Shown: positions 32,624 to 40,595 of the stretch, in pieces
How positions within the stretch are numbered: position 1 is the stretch's first letter
Layout: each line of letters starts with the position of its first letter
NCBI GenBank assembly: GCA_017302895.1
Contig: JAFLBV010000001.1
Location: 434,001-498,000, forward strand
Source of the DNA: Ignavibacteria bacterium
GTDB lineage: Bacteria; Bacteroidota; Ignavibacteria; Ignavibacteriales; Ignavibacteriaceae
DNA length: 64,000 nt
Direction: 5' to 3'
Position numbers and translations under genes: made by a program
The notes under the pieces: generated by a model
What the model was told of the DNA's origin: nothing
The model's input: only the letters and a program-made list of their open reading frames with translations
Database searches by the model: none

Positions 32624-33490
32624 TTAAAACTGTGGAAGGAGTTTCTTTACTTCTTCCACAGGCATATCCTTGCCTGTCCAGATTTTGAATGATTCTGCCG
32701 CCTGGAATAACAGCATGTACAACCCGTTAAGTGTAAGACAGCCTGCCTTTTCAGCCACTTCAAGAAATTTTGTTTTCGCCGGGTTATAAATCAAATCAAA
32801 AACCACAGTCTCCCGGTTGAGCACCTCAAGAGGGATATCCACTATCTCGTTCACATCAGGATGCATACCTATGGAAGTGGTATTAATTATAATTCCCGAA
32901 TTATTTATCGCTCCCTTCATATGTTTATCATCGAAGGGAATTACTCGAAACTTCACATCCTTGAACAGACTCAAGTAATTTAAAACGAGTTGTGAGGCGT
33001 TTTGAAGAGTACGGTTTGTTATATAAATATCTTTGATTTTGAAATCCACAATCAGAGAATAGATGACAGCCGATGCTGATCCCCCTGCACCCAGAACCAG
33101 AGCCGGTTGTCCAGTAAAGAGGTCTGAATAGAGCTCCAATGCCTTTGAAAAGCCTGTAATATCGGTGTTGAATCCTTTTAACAAACCGTTTCTGTTTACT
33201 ATTGTATTTGCAGCTCCGGTATACTTTACTTCGAGACTGAGTTCATCGAGGAATGGCAGAACCCTTCTTTTATGAGGCAATGAAAGGTTAAAACCTCTAA
33301 TATTCAACGCCCTCATCCCGGACAGTGCAGCTTCAAGGTTTTCGGGCAGTACATCGAAAGCATGATATGCAAAGTCGAGCCCTAAAATTTTCGCAGCAGT
33401 ATTATGGATTGAAGGAGAAAAAGAGTGCTTCGAAGGATGCGAAAGCAAACCGGTCAGAATAGTATCCGGGGTGAATGAAGAATTTCCCAC
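32624..33490 (-). CDS. aroE: Shikimate dehydrogenase
   Basis: This 288-aa NADPH-dependent enzyme reduces 3-dehydroshikimate to shikimate in aromatic amino-acid synthesis. Seen: GLLSHPSKHSFSPSIHN at the N-terminus, the catalytic Lys in GFNLSLPHKRRVLPFLDEL, FNTDITGF, the NADP loop LVLGAGGSASAVIYSL (the usual GAGGAA has Ser in place of Ala), and NTTSIGMHP. It begins with GTG sharing one base with the stop of the upstream TPR gene, so translation is likely coupled. Its stop faces the aminotransferase across 5 bp. Confidence 0.96.
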   Translation of the reverse strand: MGNSSFTPDTILTGLLSHPSKHSFSPSIHNTAAKILGLDFAYHAFDVLPENLEAALSGMRALNIRGFNLSLPHKRRVLPFLDELSLEVKYTGAANTIVNRNGLLKGFNTDITGFSKALELYSDLFTGQPALVLGAGGSASAVIYSLIVDFKIKDIYITNRTLQNASQLVLNYLSLFKDVKFRVIPFDDKHMKGAINNSGIIINTTSIGMHPDVNEIVDIPLEVLNRETVVFDLIYNPAKTKFLEVAEKAGCLTLNGLYMLLFQAAESFKIWTGKDMPVEEVKKLLPQF

Positions 33491-34923
33491 TATTTCTCGA
33501 TCAAATCGCCAAACAGGCTTTGGAATACCCTCGAATAATACACCAGGGGATTCTTTTTCTTAAAATCAGCCAGCAACGACCTGTCGAACTTAAATGCAGT
33601 CCGAAGGTAGGCGAGACCCTGTTTATTGTTGCCAAGTTTATAGGCGAGTCGTGATAAGAGGAAGAATGCCTTTCCATTCAGCGGTTTGTGTGAGAGCGAT
33701 TTTACGGCACAAAGAAAAGCATGGTGTGGATTCTTATAGTCAAGCTTAATTTCAGCGAGCTGGTGCCATGTCAGAGCGTTTTCTGAATCGATCGAGAGAA
33801 TATCCTCAAAGTGTGAGATGTACTCTTTGTCATCATCGCCGAGTCTGAATCCCCATTTGCCGAAACTGCCCCACAGTCCTTTTCCATCCTTGGTGGAATA
33901 AAAGAGAGCATCTCTAAAGTCTCTGAGAGAATCCTGGTAGTCACCGGTTTTCAGATAGCAGTAAGCCCTTTCGATATAAGCAGCAGAAAACTTTCTGTCG
34001 GCTTCAATTGCCTTGGTAAAAAATTCTGCGGCTGCGAAAAAGTCCTGTTTCAGGATTGAGATTTCTCCCAGTTTAAATAGAATTGCGAAATTCTCCGGGT
34101 GAAAGAGAAGGGCTGTATTCAACGACTCAAGTGCAATTTTATATTTACGCAAACCGATATTCAATTCGACGAACGAAAAGAGGGAAGAGAGGTTTAGGGG
34201 ATCGAGAGCCATTGAAGTGCTGAATGCATTCAGTGCTCTTTCAACCCGGTTAAGTCTTTCCAGAATCTGTCCTTTAAACATCCAGCCATCGGAACATTTG
34301 GGTTCCAGTTCGAGATATCTTTCGATGGTATCCATCGCAAAAGCCTGATTGTTGATATCACGATAGCAGTGTGCAAGAAGAAAAAGGATTTCTGAATCTT
34401 CAGGGTCAATCGATGCGGCTTTTTTCAGGAATTTAATCGCTTTATGGTATTTCCCGATTCGCTTGTAAATGATGCCGTATGAGAAAAATGTTCTGGAGTC
34501 GTTTTTATCGACTTCATATGCAGTTTTGAGGTAGCCGGAGGCTTCCTTTAATCGGTTAAGATGGATACAGACCATCGCTTTTTCGATCAGGATGGAAGTG
34601 TTGTTCGGGTTAAGGGAGAGTGCTTTGCTCAAACTGCGATAAGCCAAAGCGGGTTCGTTCATCCTGAAGAGACAAAAACCCGCTCTGTAATAGTTTTCAT
34701 AGTTGAAAGGATTTGCAGCAATCAGATCTTTCACAAGTTCGAGAACTTCCTCGTAGCGGTAATTATCAAGAAGAATTTCGATTGAATTGTCTATATATTC
34801 AATAGCTTCTTCCTTGAGGTCGCCTGAGAGCATGAGTTTGCATTTTTCAATGATCTCTTTCAGGAAATTCTCGCTGAAATCGTCCCGTTCAAAATCATAA
34901 CTGTTTCTCTCAAAATCTGACAT
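33490..34923 (-). CDS. Tetratricopeptide-repeat protein
   Basis: This 477-aa soluble protein consists almost entirely of TPR units from about residue 38 to 460, for example YRAGFCLFRMNEPALAYRSL, KALSLNPNNTSILIEKA and AASIDPEDSEILFLLAHCYR. There is no signal peptide or enzymatic domain; the acidic N-terminus contains ERDDFSENFLKEII. TPR arrays act as scaffolds for protein complexes; the partner is unknown. The gene is directly upstream of, and overlaps by one base, aroE. It begins 46 bp after sucC ends on the same strand. Confidence 0.9.
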   Translation of the reverse strand: MSDFERNSYDFERDDFSENFLKEIIEKCKLMLSGDLKEEAIEYIDNSIEILLDNYRYEEVLELVKDLIAANPFNYENYYRAGFCLFRMNEPALAYRSLSKALSLNPNNTSILIEKAMVCIHLNRLKEASGYLKTAYEVDKNDSRTFFSYGIIYKRIGKYHKAIKFLKKAASIDPEDSEILFLLAHCYRDINNQAFAMDTIERYLELEPKCSDGWMFKGQILERLNRVERALNAFSTSMALDPLNLSSLFSFVELNIGLRKYKIALESLNTALLFHPENFAILFKLGEISILKQDFFAAAEFFTKAIEADRKFSAAYIERAYCYLKTGDYQDSLRDFRDALFYSTKDGKGLWGSFGKWGFRLGDDDKEYISHFEDILSIDSENALTWHQLAEIKLDYKNPHHAFLCAVKSLSHKPLNGKAFFLLSRLAYKLGNNKQGLAYLRTAFKFDRSLLADFKKKNPLVYYSRVFQSLFGDLIEK

Positions 34924-34969
34924 TCAAATCCTTTTCAAAATAACGATACAAAAAAATACGCAATAAATA

Positions 34970-36142
34970 TTAATTATTCATTGCCAAAACACGGGTGATT
35001 TTCTCTGCCGCATCAGCGAGAGTAGAAGCAGGGATCAGGCTAAGTCCCGATTTGGCGAGCATTTCTCTGGCTTCCTTGGCATTGGTTCCCTCGAGGCGAA
35101 CAACGATAGGGAGAGATACCTCAATTTCCTTTGCTGCGTTGATAACACCCTCGGCAACACGGTCGCATCTTACGATACCACCAAAGATATTGATAAGAAT
35201 TGCCTTCACATTCGGGTCTGAAAGGATAATCTTAAACCCGTTGGAAACAGTTTCTTTGTTGGCACCGCCACCCACATCGAGGAAGTTGGCAGGTTCGCCA
35301 CCGGCAAGTTTTATGATATCCATCGTACCCATTGCCAGCCCGGCACCATTGACCATACAACCGACATTTCCATCAAGTTTGATGTAGTTCAGGTTGTATC
35401 TTGATGCTTCAACTTCGAGCGGATCCTCTTCGTCGATATCGCGATATTCCATTATGTCGCGATGACGGAAAAGGGCATTGTCATCAAAGTTCATTTTTGC
35501 GTCGAGTGCCATTACATCACCTTCTTTGGTGACAACCAGCGGGTTAATCTCAGCAAGCGAAGCATCAGTTGAATCGTAAGCCTTGTAGAGAGCAAGAAGG
35601 AAATTGACCGCATTTTTGTGTTGAACACCGCTTAATCCGAGAGCAAATGCAATCTTTCTTGCCTGATACGGGCGAAGTCCGATGGAGGGTTCGATAGTCT
35701 CCTTAATAATTTTTTCGGGAGATTCTTCGGCTACCTTCTCAATCTCCATTCCGCCTTCGGTTGATGCCATAAGAACATTCTTTGAGATGGCGCGGTCGAG
35801 AGTGATTCCGATATAGAGTTCTTTTTCAATGTTTATCCCTTGCTCGACAAGCAGTCTTTTAACGATTCTGCCTTCGGGACCGGTCTGATGAGTAACCAGG
35901 TTCATTCCAAGCATGGCTTTTGAATATTCATAAACCTCATGTAGTGATTTTGCAACCTTTACTCCACCGCCTTTTCCTCTTCCACCGGCGTGAATCTGTG
36001 CTTTCACAACCCACACACTTCCACCAAGTTCTTCTTTGGCAACTTTGACGGCTTCTTCAGGAGTGAAGACAGGGAAACCTTTAGGAACCGCAACATTAAA
36101 TTTTCTCAGGATTTCTTTTGCCTGATATTCATGAATTTTCAT
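34970..36142 (-). CDS. sucC: Succinate-CoA ligase (ADP-forming) subunit beta
   Basis: This 390-aa ATP-grasp subunit pairs with SucD to interconvert succinyl-CoA and succinate with substrate-level phosphorylation in the TCA cycle. Seen: [20 protein letters not shown], the nucleotide-binding [31 protein letters not shown], and the ligase domain [20 protein letters not shown] with FLDVGGGA and [12 protein letters not shown]. Length is canonical. No sucD lies adjacent, so it must be encoded elsewhere. icd at 17402 is another TCA gene in this window. Confidence 0.97.
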   Translation of the reverse strand: MKIHEYQAKEILRKFNVAVPKGFPVFTPEEAVKVAKEELGGSVWVVKAQIHAGGRGKGGGVKVAKSLHEVYEYSKAMLGMNLVTHQTGPEGRIVKRLLVEQGINIEKELYIGITLDRAISKNVLMASTEGGMEIEKVAEESPEKIIKETIEPSIGLRPYQARKIAFALGLSGVQHKNAVNFLLALYKAYDSTDASLAEINPLVVTKEGDVMALDAKMNFDDNALFRHRDIMEYRDIDEEDPLEVEASRYNLNYIKLDGNVGCMVNGAGLAMGTMDIIKLAGGEPANFLDVGGGANKETVSNGFKIILSDPNVKAILINIFGGIVRCDRVAEGVINAAKEIEVSLPIVVRLEGTNAKEAREMLAKSGLSLIPASTLADAAEKITRVLAMNN

Positions 36143-36170
36143 CTATAAACCTGTGATTAATTTAACAAAA

Positions 36171-36189
36171 GGGGAGTGAGTCACTCCCC
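36171..36189 (-). terminator. Hairpin between pruA and sucC
   Basis: GGGGAGTGA (36171-36179) pairs with TCACTCCCC (36181-36189) around one base. On the minus strand it is followed by TTTTGTT. It lies 6 bp after the pruA stop. The stem sequence repeats that of the terminator at 23644-23677. The short T-run makes it a moderate terminator, perhaps allowing read-through into sucC. Confidence 0.7.
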
Positions 36190-36194
36190 GCCAA

Positions 36195-37745
36195 TTATCC
36201 AATTTTTTCACTCATTGTTTTAGCCTGGAGGAAGAGGAGCAGGTAATCTCTGCCGCCGGCTTTCGAGTCGGTTCCCGACATGTTAAATCCACCAAAAGGA
36301 TGTCCGCCGACCATGGCACCGGTACATTTTCTGTTCAGGTAGAGGTTTCCGATCAGGAGTTCCTTCTTGGCACGATTCAGTTTTTCACGATCGTTTGAAT
36401 AGACCGCGCCTGTGAGACCGTAAATGGTATTATTGCAAATCTTAAGTGATTCATCGAAATTCGGTGATTTAATTATTGCAAGAACAGGTCCGAAGATTTC
36501 TTCCTGCGATATACGCGCCATCGGATCGATATCAGCAAAAACAGTTGGTTTTATGTAATAACCGTTGCCTTCAGCTTTCTCACCACCGGCAATAAGTCTG
36601 CCTTCAGTTTTACCGATTTCGATATACTTAAGTATACCTCTTTCAGCCGAAGCGCTGGCTACAGGACCCATTCTGAAGTTGTCTTCAGCAGGACCAATTT
36701 TAATGGTATCTACGCGTTCTTTGATCTTTTGAACCATGACATCATAAACTTTTTCGTCAATAATGGCTCTTGAGCAGGCGCTGCACTTCTGACCCTGATA
36801 TCCGAAGGCTGCGGCCACGATACCGTCAGCAGCGTCATCAAGATTACAGTCTGCGTCAACAACGATACTGTCTTTTCCACCCATTTCAGCTACAACTCTT
36901 TTCAGCCAGATTTGTCCCGGTTGAACTTTTGCTGCCAGCTCATAAATGTGAATACCGACTTCCATCGAACCGGTAAATGAGATAAATCTTACTTTAGGAT
37001 GTGCAACAAGAGTATCGCCAACTTCGCCACCTGAACCGGGGAGGAAGTTGAGAACGCCATCAGGGACACCCGCTTCTTTCATAATTTCATAATAAAGCCG
37101 TCCCATCATCGGGGTATCGGAAGAAGGCTTCAGTACTATGGTATTACCCGAAACAATTGCTGCAGACGACATACCTGCAAGAATAGCAAACGGGAAATTC
37201 CATGGTGGAATGATGACACCAACACCAAGAGGAATATATACAAGTTCATTTGCTTCACCGGGCATTGGGGTAATAGGTTGTTTTTCAGCATATCTGAGCA
37301 TTTCACGACCGTAGAATTCCATGAAGTCAATTGCTTCAGCGGTATCAGCATCAGCTTCGCCGTAGTTTTTTCCGGCTTCGAGTACCATCCAGGCGTTGAT
37401 TTCAAGTTTCCTTCTGCGTGTTATTTCAGCAGCTCTAAACAGAAGTGCTGCTCTTTCAGCAGGTTCCACATATTTCCAGGTTTCGAAAGCCTTAAGAGCT
37501 TCATCCACTGCCTGGTTCGCCAAATCCACATCACCTTTGCTAAAGGTCGCGATAAGTTCATCTGTGTTTGATGGACTGTATGAGTTAAAAGTTCTCTCAG
37601 TAACCACTTCTTTTCCGCCAATAATCAACGGATATGATTTGCCGAGCTGTTTCTTCACTTCATTAATTGCATTCTTCTGCAAGTCGAAGTTTTCTTTTTT
37701 TGTGAAGTCTATATAAGATTCATTTTTAAAGGGGGGAATATTCAT
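36195..37745 (-). CDS. pruA: L-glutamate gamma-semialdehyde (1-pyrroline-5-carboxylate) dehydrogenase
   Basis: This 516-aa aldehyde dehydrogenase oxidises glutamate semialdehyde from proline or arginine catabolism to glutamate with NAD. Seen: IPPWNFPFAILAGM, FTGSMEVG, VVAEMGGKDSIVVD with the general-base Glu, the nucleophile Cys in GQKCSACSRAI, and EIFGPVLA. Length and the N-terminal pattern match the stand-alone RocA/PruA type, not the fused PutA. ATG 37745 is chosen because GGAGATCAA precedes it; an upstream ATG at 37775 has no such site. No proline dehydrogenase is adjacent. Confidence 0.94.
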   Translation of the reverse strand: MNIPPFKNESYIDFTKKENFDLQKNAINEVKKQLGKSYPLIIGGKEVVTERTFNSYSPSNTDELIATFSKGDVDLANQAVDEALKAFETWKYVEPAERAALLFRAAEITRRRKLEINAWMVLEAGKNYGEADADTAEAIDFMEFYGREMLRYAEKQPITPMPGEANELVYIPLGVGVIIPPWNFPFAILAGMSSAAIVSGNTIVLKPSSDTPMMGRLYYEIMKEAGVPDGVLNFLPGSGGEVGDTLVAHPKVRFISFTGSMEVGIHIYELAAKVQPGQIWLKRVVAEMGGKDSIVVDADCNLDDAADGIVAAAFGYQGQKCSACSRAIIDEKVYDVMVQKIKERVDTIKIGPAEDNFRMGPVASASAERGILKYIEIGKTEGRLIAGGEKAEGNGYYIKPTVFADIDPMARISQEEIFGPVLAIIKSPNFDESLKICNNTIYGLTGAVYSNDREKLNRAKKELLIGNLYLNRKCTGAMVGGHPFGGFNMSGTDSKAGGRDYLLLFLQAKTMSEKIG

Positions 37746-37904
37746 TTGATCTCCTGTGAAAAAATATTTTTCCATTTTTAAAATTAACCTTTAAAAGTGT
37801 AAGTGCCAAAGAAAAACAGTTCCCTTTGGGGAGTTATTAATCAGGAGTTTTGAAATATGATTTATGTGATAAAATGAAGAGAGTGTGTTCCGGTTATGCC
37901 AGTT

Positions 37905-37933
37905 TTGACAGAATGGGAAATAATGGTTATATT
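37905..37933 (+). promoter_or_regulatory. Consensus promoter of the SRP RNA gene
   Basis: TTGACA (37905-37910), a 17-base spacer and TATATT (37928-37933) match the housekeeping sigma consensus. Transcription would begin near 37940, about 17 bases before the first stem of the SRP RNA. The strength fits a stable RNA gene. Confidence 0.8.
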
Positions 37934-37956
37934 GGGGTCCGATTTTTATTGATTTT

Positions 37957-38038
37957 GGCTCTGCTAACAGGTGAGTGCCCAACCCCGTCAGGTCCGGAAG
38001 GAAGCAGCGGTAAGCATGTATCTTGTGTAGCCAGAGCC
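37957..38038 (+). ncRNA. ffs: Signal recognition particle RNA, bacterial small type (4.5S)
   Basis: The apical domain signature GGTCCGGAAGGAAGCAGC (37991-38008) is the conserved SRP RNA helix-8 internal loop and tetraloop region. The ends close as GGCTCTG (37957-37963) with CAGAGCC (38032-38038). The RNA scaffolds Ffh and guides ribosomes making membrane proteins to FtsY. A T-rich tract follows at 38039-38050 and serves as terminator, overlapping the stop of the convergent SixA-like gene. The transcript probably starts near 37940, so the mature ends may differ by some bases. Confidence 0.95.
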
Positions 38039-38042
38039 TTTT

Positions 38043-38522
38043 TTATTTTTCGAAGATGTCAGGTGGAACGATAAAATGAAGCCTGCCTGCGTGGGGTTTC
38101 ATCTTGCCAGGGAATACAACTTTGGCGATTGTGCCCGGTTTAAAGTAGATATCCATCGATCCTGATCCGGTGGCGTTCATAACCAGAAGAGAAGTTTCCG
38201 GTTCATGCATTATTATTGCCACATTTTCTTCTTTGAATGAGTTTACCATCGCATAAATATCTGCTATTGGCGCACCACTTCGCAATTCCGTTGCCACTTC
38301 TTTTTTTACTCCGTTCCCCGAAAGTTCTGCCAAAATATCCATTGTCTGTTTCGTTCTTAATGCCGGGGATGATATGATCAGGTCAAGTTCCGGAATTGAA
38401 TTTGACAATCCTTCCACGGCTGAAGTGAATTGAGCCTTTCCTTCCGGAGTGATCTGTCGCTCACCTCCCGGACCGGTCCCTAAATATTCTGCTTCTGTGT
38501 GTCTGATTATGTAAAGGTTCAT
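38043..38522 (-). CDS. SixA-type histidine phosphatase family protein
   Basis: This 159-aa phosphohistidine phosphatase-like protein starts MNLYIIRHTEAE with the catalytic RHT motif. It contains LDLIISSPALRTKQTMDILA and the second histidine in VAIIMHEPETSLLV. SixA removes phosphate from histidine-containing phosphotransfer proteins; some relatives act on small phosphoesters. ATG 38522 has AGGAATTTC upstream and yields the family N-terminus, so the frame upstream of it is ignored. It is last in the uvrC operon, 11 bp after the lipoprotein. Confidence 0.9.
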   Translation of the reverse strand: MNLYIIRHTEAEYLGTGPGGERQITPEGKAQFTSAVEGLSNSIPELDLIISSPALRTKQTMDILAELSGNGVKKEVATELRSGAPIADIYAMVNSFKEENVAIIMHEPETSLLVMNATGSGSMDIYFKPGTIAKVVFPGKMKPHAGRLHFIVPPDIFEK

Positions 38523-38533
38523 GAAATTCCTGT

Positions 38534-39691
38534 TTACTGGAAACAATTAAGATTAACAGAGTTAATCATATAGTAGATGAGAGGATAGTTGTTGTTGTAG
38601 AATGACTCATTGCACTTTATCGTAACAAGAAATTCCTCATTTTCACACTTCACCAGTAAATGTTGGATTACCTGATCTTCCTGTTTAATCAGTTTGGAGT
38701 TGTAGAGTGAATAATTGAATTCATTGCTTAACAGTGAAAAGTTGATATCCTTGATGAAAACTCTTACAGGACTGTTTTTCTCGAGATCGAAAATGAATAC
38801 TTGAATATCTTTTTTCTCTCGTGTTGCCACTGTCCCTGTGACTTTTCCATCAAAGAGTGACTTGATTTCGATACCGTTCTTTATCTCCCATTTTTCCGGC
38901 AGGTACATGCGCATCAAATCAAATCTTGTATTATAATATTTAGGCAGTTCCTCACTGATTTCTGTAATTTTTTCTTTTGTCTGAAAACCATCAAGGTAAC
39001 CCGATAAAAACTCCTGCCACTTGGTTGCCTTTGAGGAAAATTCTCCCTGATCAGTGTAATTGATTTTCACAGGTTTGAAATCGGACTTATTACCGTAAAG
39101 CTTAAATGCAAGCGAGGCCGGCTGTCCTTTTACGGTGTTGAAGGACATTTTTGCCAGCAGGGAAGGAGATGAAACTTCGAGATAATTTTCGAAAGCGAGG
39201 GAAGCTTTCCCTTCTTTAATGTCATAAATTTTTAAGTATTCCACATTTACGATACTTTTGACCGAGTACTTCAGAAGTATAGCAAAAAACTCCTTCTCAT
39301 TTACGAAGAGTTTTTTGTAGTTGAGCGACCCGGGTACATTTTTATCGTGCAACAGAAGCCCAAGAGTATCGTTGTAAATCAGAAACTTATTGTGGTCTGC
39401 ATTTTTATGTTGGAGCGTGACAGCAAAATATGTTTTACCATCCAGAACCATACTGTCAATTTCCGTCTTCCGATAATATTTGGCATCGAGAATGTTAAAC
39501 TCGAACGGGTCTCTTAATCTAGCTTCAGCTCTCTCATCACCATTTATGTAACTGTCAATTAGAGCTATAATCTCTTTTCCGGAAACTCTTTTTACTTCAT
39601 ATTTGGGCGCCGGTTTGCCACACCCCGAGAATAACAATGCAGTTACGAAGAAAAGACTTAATAAACTAAGGCTTAAGTTGGATTTTTTCAT
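38534..39691 (-). CDS. Lipoprotein of unknown function
   Basis: This 385-aa protein has a type II signal peptide with lipobox LFSGC at about residue 24. The mature part is a mixed alpha-beta protein with many basic residues (YEVKRVSGKEIIALIDSYIN, RAEARLRDPFEFNILDAKYY) and a C-terminal domain (NSPVRVFIKDINFSLLSNEF). I recognise no family. Its start overlaps the end of the transpeptidase gene by 26 bp, so the two are likely co-translated and both act in the periplasm or inner face of the envelope. Confidence 0.82.
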   Translation of the reverse strand: MKKSNLSLSLLSLFFVTALLFSGCGKPAPKYEVKRVSGKEIIALIDSYINGDERAEARLRDPFEFNILDAKYYRKTEIDSMVLDGKTYFAVTLQHKNADHNKFLIYNDTLGLLLHDKNVPGSLNYKKLFVNEKEFFAILLKYSVKSIVNVEYLKIYDIKEGKASLAFENYLEVSSPSLLAKMSFNTVKGQPASLAFKLYGNKSDFKPVKINYTDQGEFSSKATKWQEFLSGYLDGFQTKEKITEISEELPKYYNTRFDLMRMYLPEKWEIKNGIEIKSLFDGKVTGTVATREKKDIQVFIFDLEKNSPVRVFIKDINFSLLSNEFNYSLYNSKLIKQEDQVIQHLLVKCENEEFLVTIKCNESFYNNNYPLIYYMINSVNLNCFQ

Positions 39692-40595
39692 CAGGTTTTG
39701 GTTTTAGTGTATCTGCTGAACCGGATTTAGCCGTATCTTTTATTGGCCGGTCTTCTGCCGGTTCAAAGACAGGGGATTTAGGCATAAAATCTTTTGTCAG
39801 TGTGTTGTCTTCAAAAGTGGTTTTATAGAGTAATAACTTTGAATCGGGAATTCTTGAGATGTCACCAATAGTAACTCCCGCCATTCCGAGGTTCAAATTG
39901 TCGATTACAATTTTTCGTGAGAACAATCTGTCAAAATTACCGCTATAGAGGTCACTCAGTCTGTTTTGAACGAGTGTCGATATCTCTTTTGCAGAAGGAG
40001 TATAGATATAAGGGTCATTCGGTTCCACAAATGAAACAGTTATCGCATTGTTGTCTCCTGTTTTAACAAGCACAGGTGAACCGAACTCAACCAAAGAATA
40101 TGCGATCTTAATATCTTCATTCGAAGTTCTTACACATCCATGTGAACTTGGCTGCTTTCCGAGAAAAATATAGTATCCATTTCCATCAAGACCATGCAAT
40201 CCTATTCCATAATTGAATTGCATCCAGTAATAGAGGTTGCAATTAAAGTCTTTTGAAACTGCCACATCCTGTTTAGAGAAAATGGCAAATACGCCCTCAT
40301 TTGTCAGAACGCCCTGTGAGATGGTGTTGGTGCCGGTGGATACGGGAAAATTGAATCTTTCACCTGTTTTCATTATCACAGCCGCCTGCTGAGTTTTCAG
40401 GTCAATCTCTATGTATGACTTTCTTGTGGTATATAGTGTATCCTTGATTTTCTTATCGAGATACCTGAGATAACTTATGTCCACCTTTCTGTGAAGAGGT
40501 TTTTGGTATACGGGCTTTGGTATCTCTGCCATCGAGAGTGCGATCAAGATTGAGAAGAAAGAGAGAAAAACGAGTAATTTAGTTAGAGTCGTCAT
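39666..40595 (-). CDS. L,D-transpeptidase (YkuD domain)
   Basis: This 309-aa protein has an N-terminal signal anchor (LLVFLSFFSILIALSMA). The YkuD catalytic domain (about 58-180) has GIGLHGLDG and the active-site box SSHGCVR with Cys154. Such enzymes make 3-3 cross-links in peptidoglycan or attach lipoproteins to it. The C-terminal Pro/Lys-rich tail (KPKPDEKIQLKP) is unusual and might bind the wall. It overlaps uvrC by 4 bp (ATGA) and the lipoprotein by 26 bp. Confidence 0.92.
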   Translation of the reverse strand: MTTLTKLLVFLSFFSILIALSMAEIPKPVYQKPLHRKVDISYLRYLDKKIKDTLYTTRKSYIEIDLKTQQAAVIMKTGERFNFPVSTGTNTISQGVLTNEGVFAIFSKQDVAVSKDFNCNLYYWMQFNYGIGLHGLDGNGYYIFLGKQPSSHGCVRTSNEDIKIAYSLVEFGSPVLVKTGDNNAITVSFVEPNDPYIYTPSAKEISTLVQNRLSDLYSGNFDRLFSRKIVIDNLNLGMAGVTIGDISRIPDSKLLLYKTTFEDNTLTKDFMPKSPVFEPAEDRPIKDTAKSGSADTLKPKPDEKIQLKP

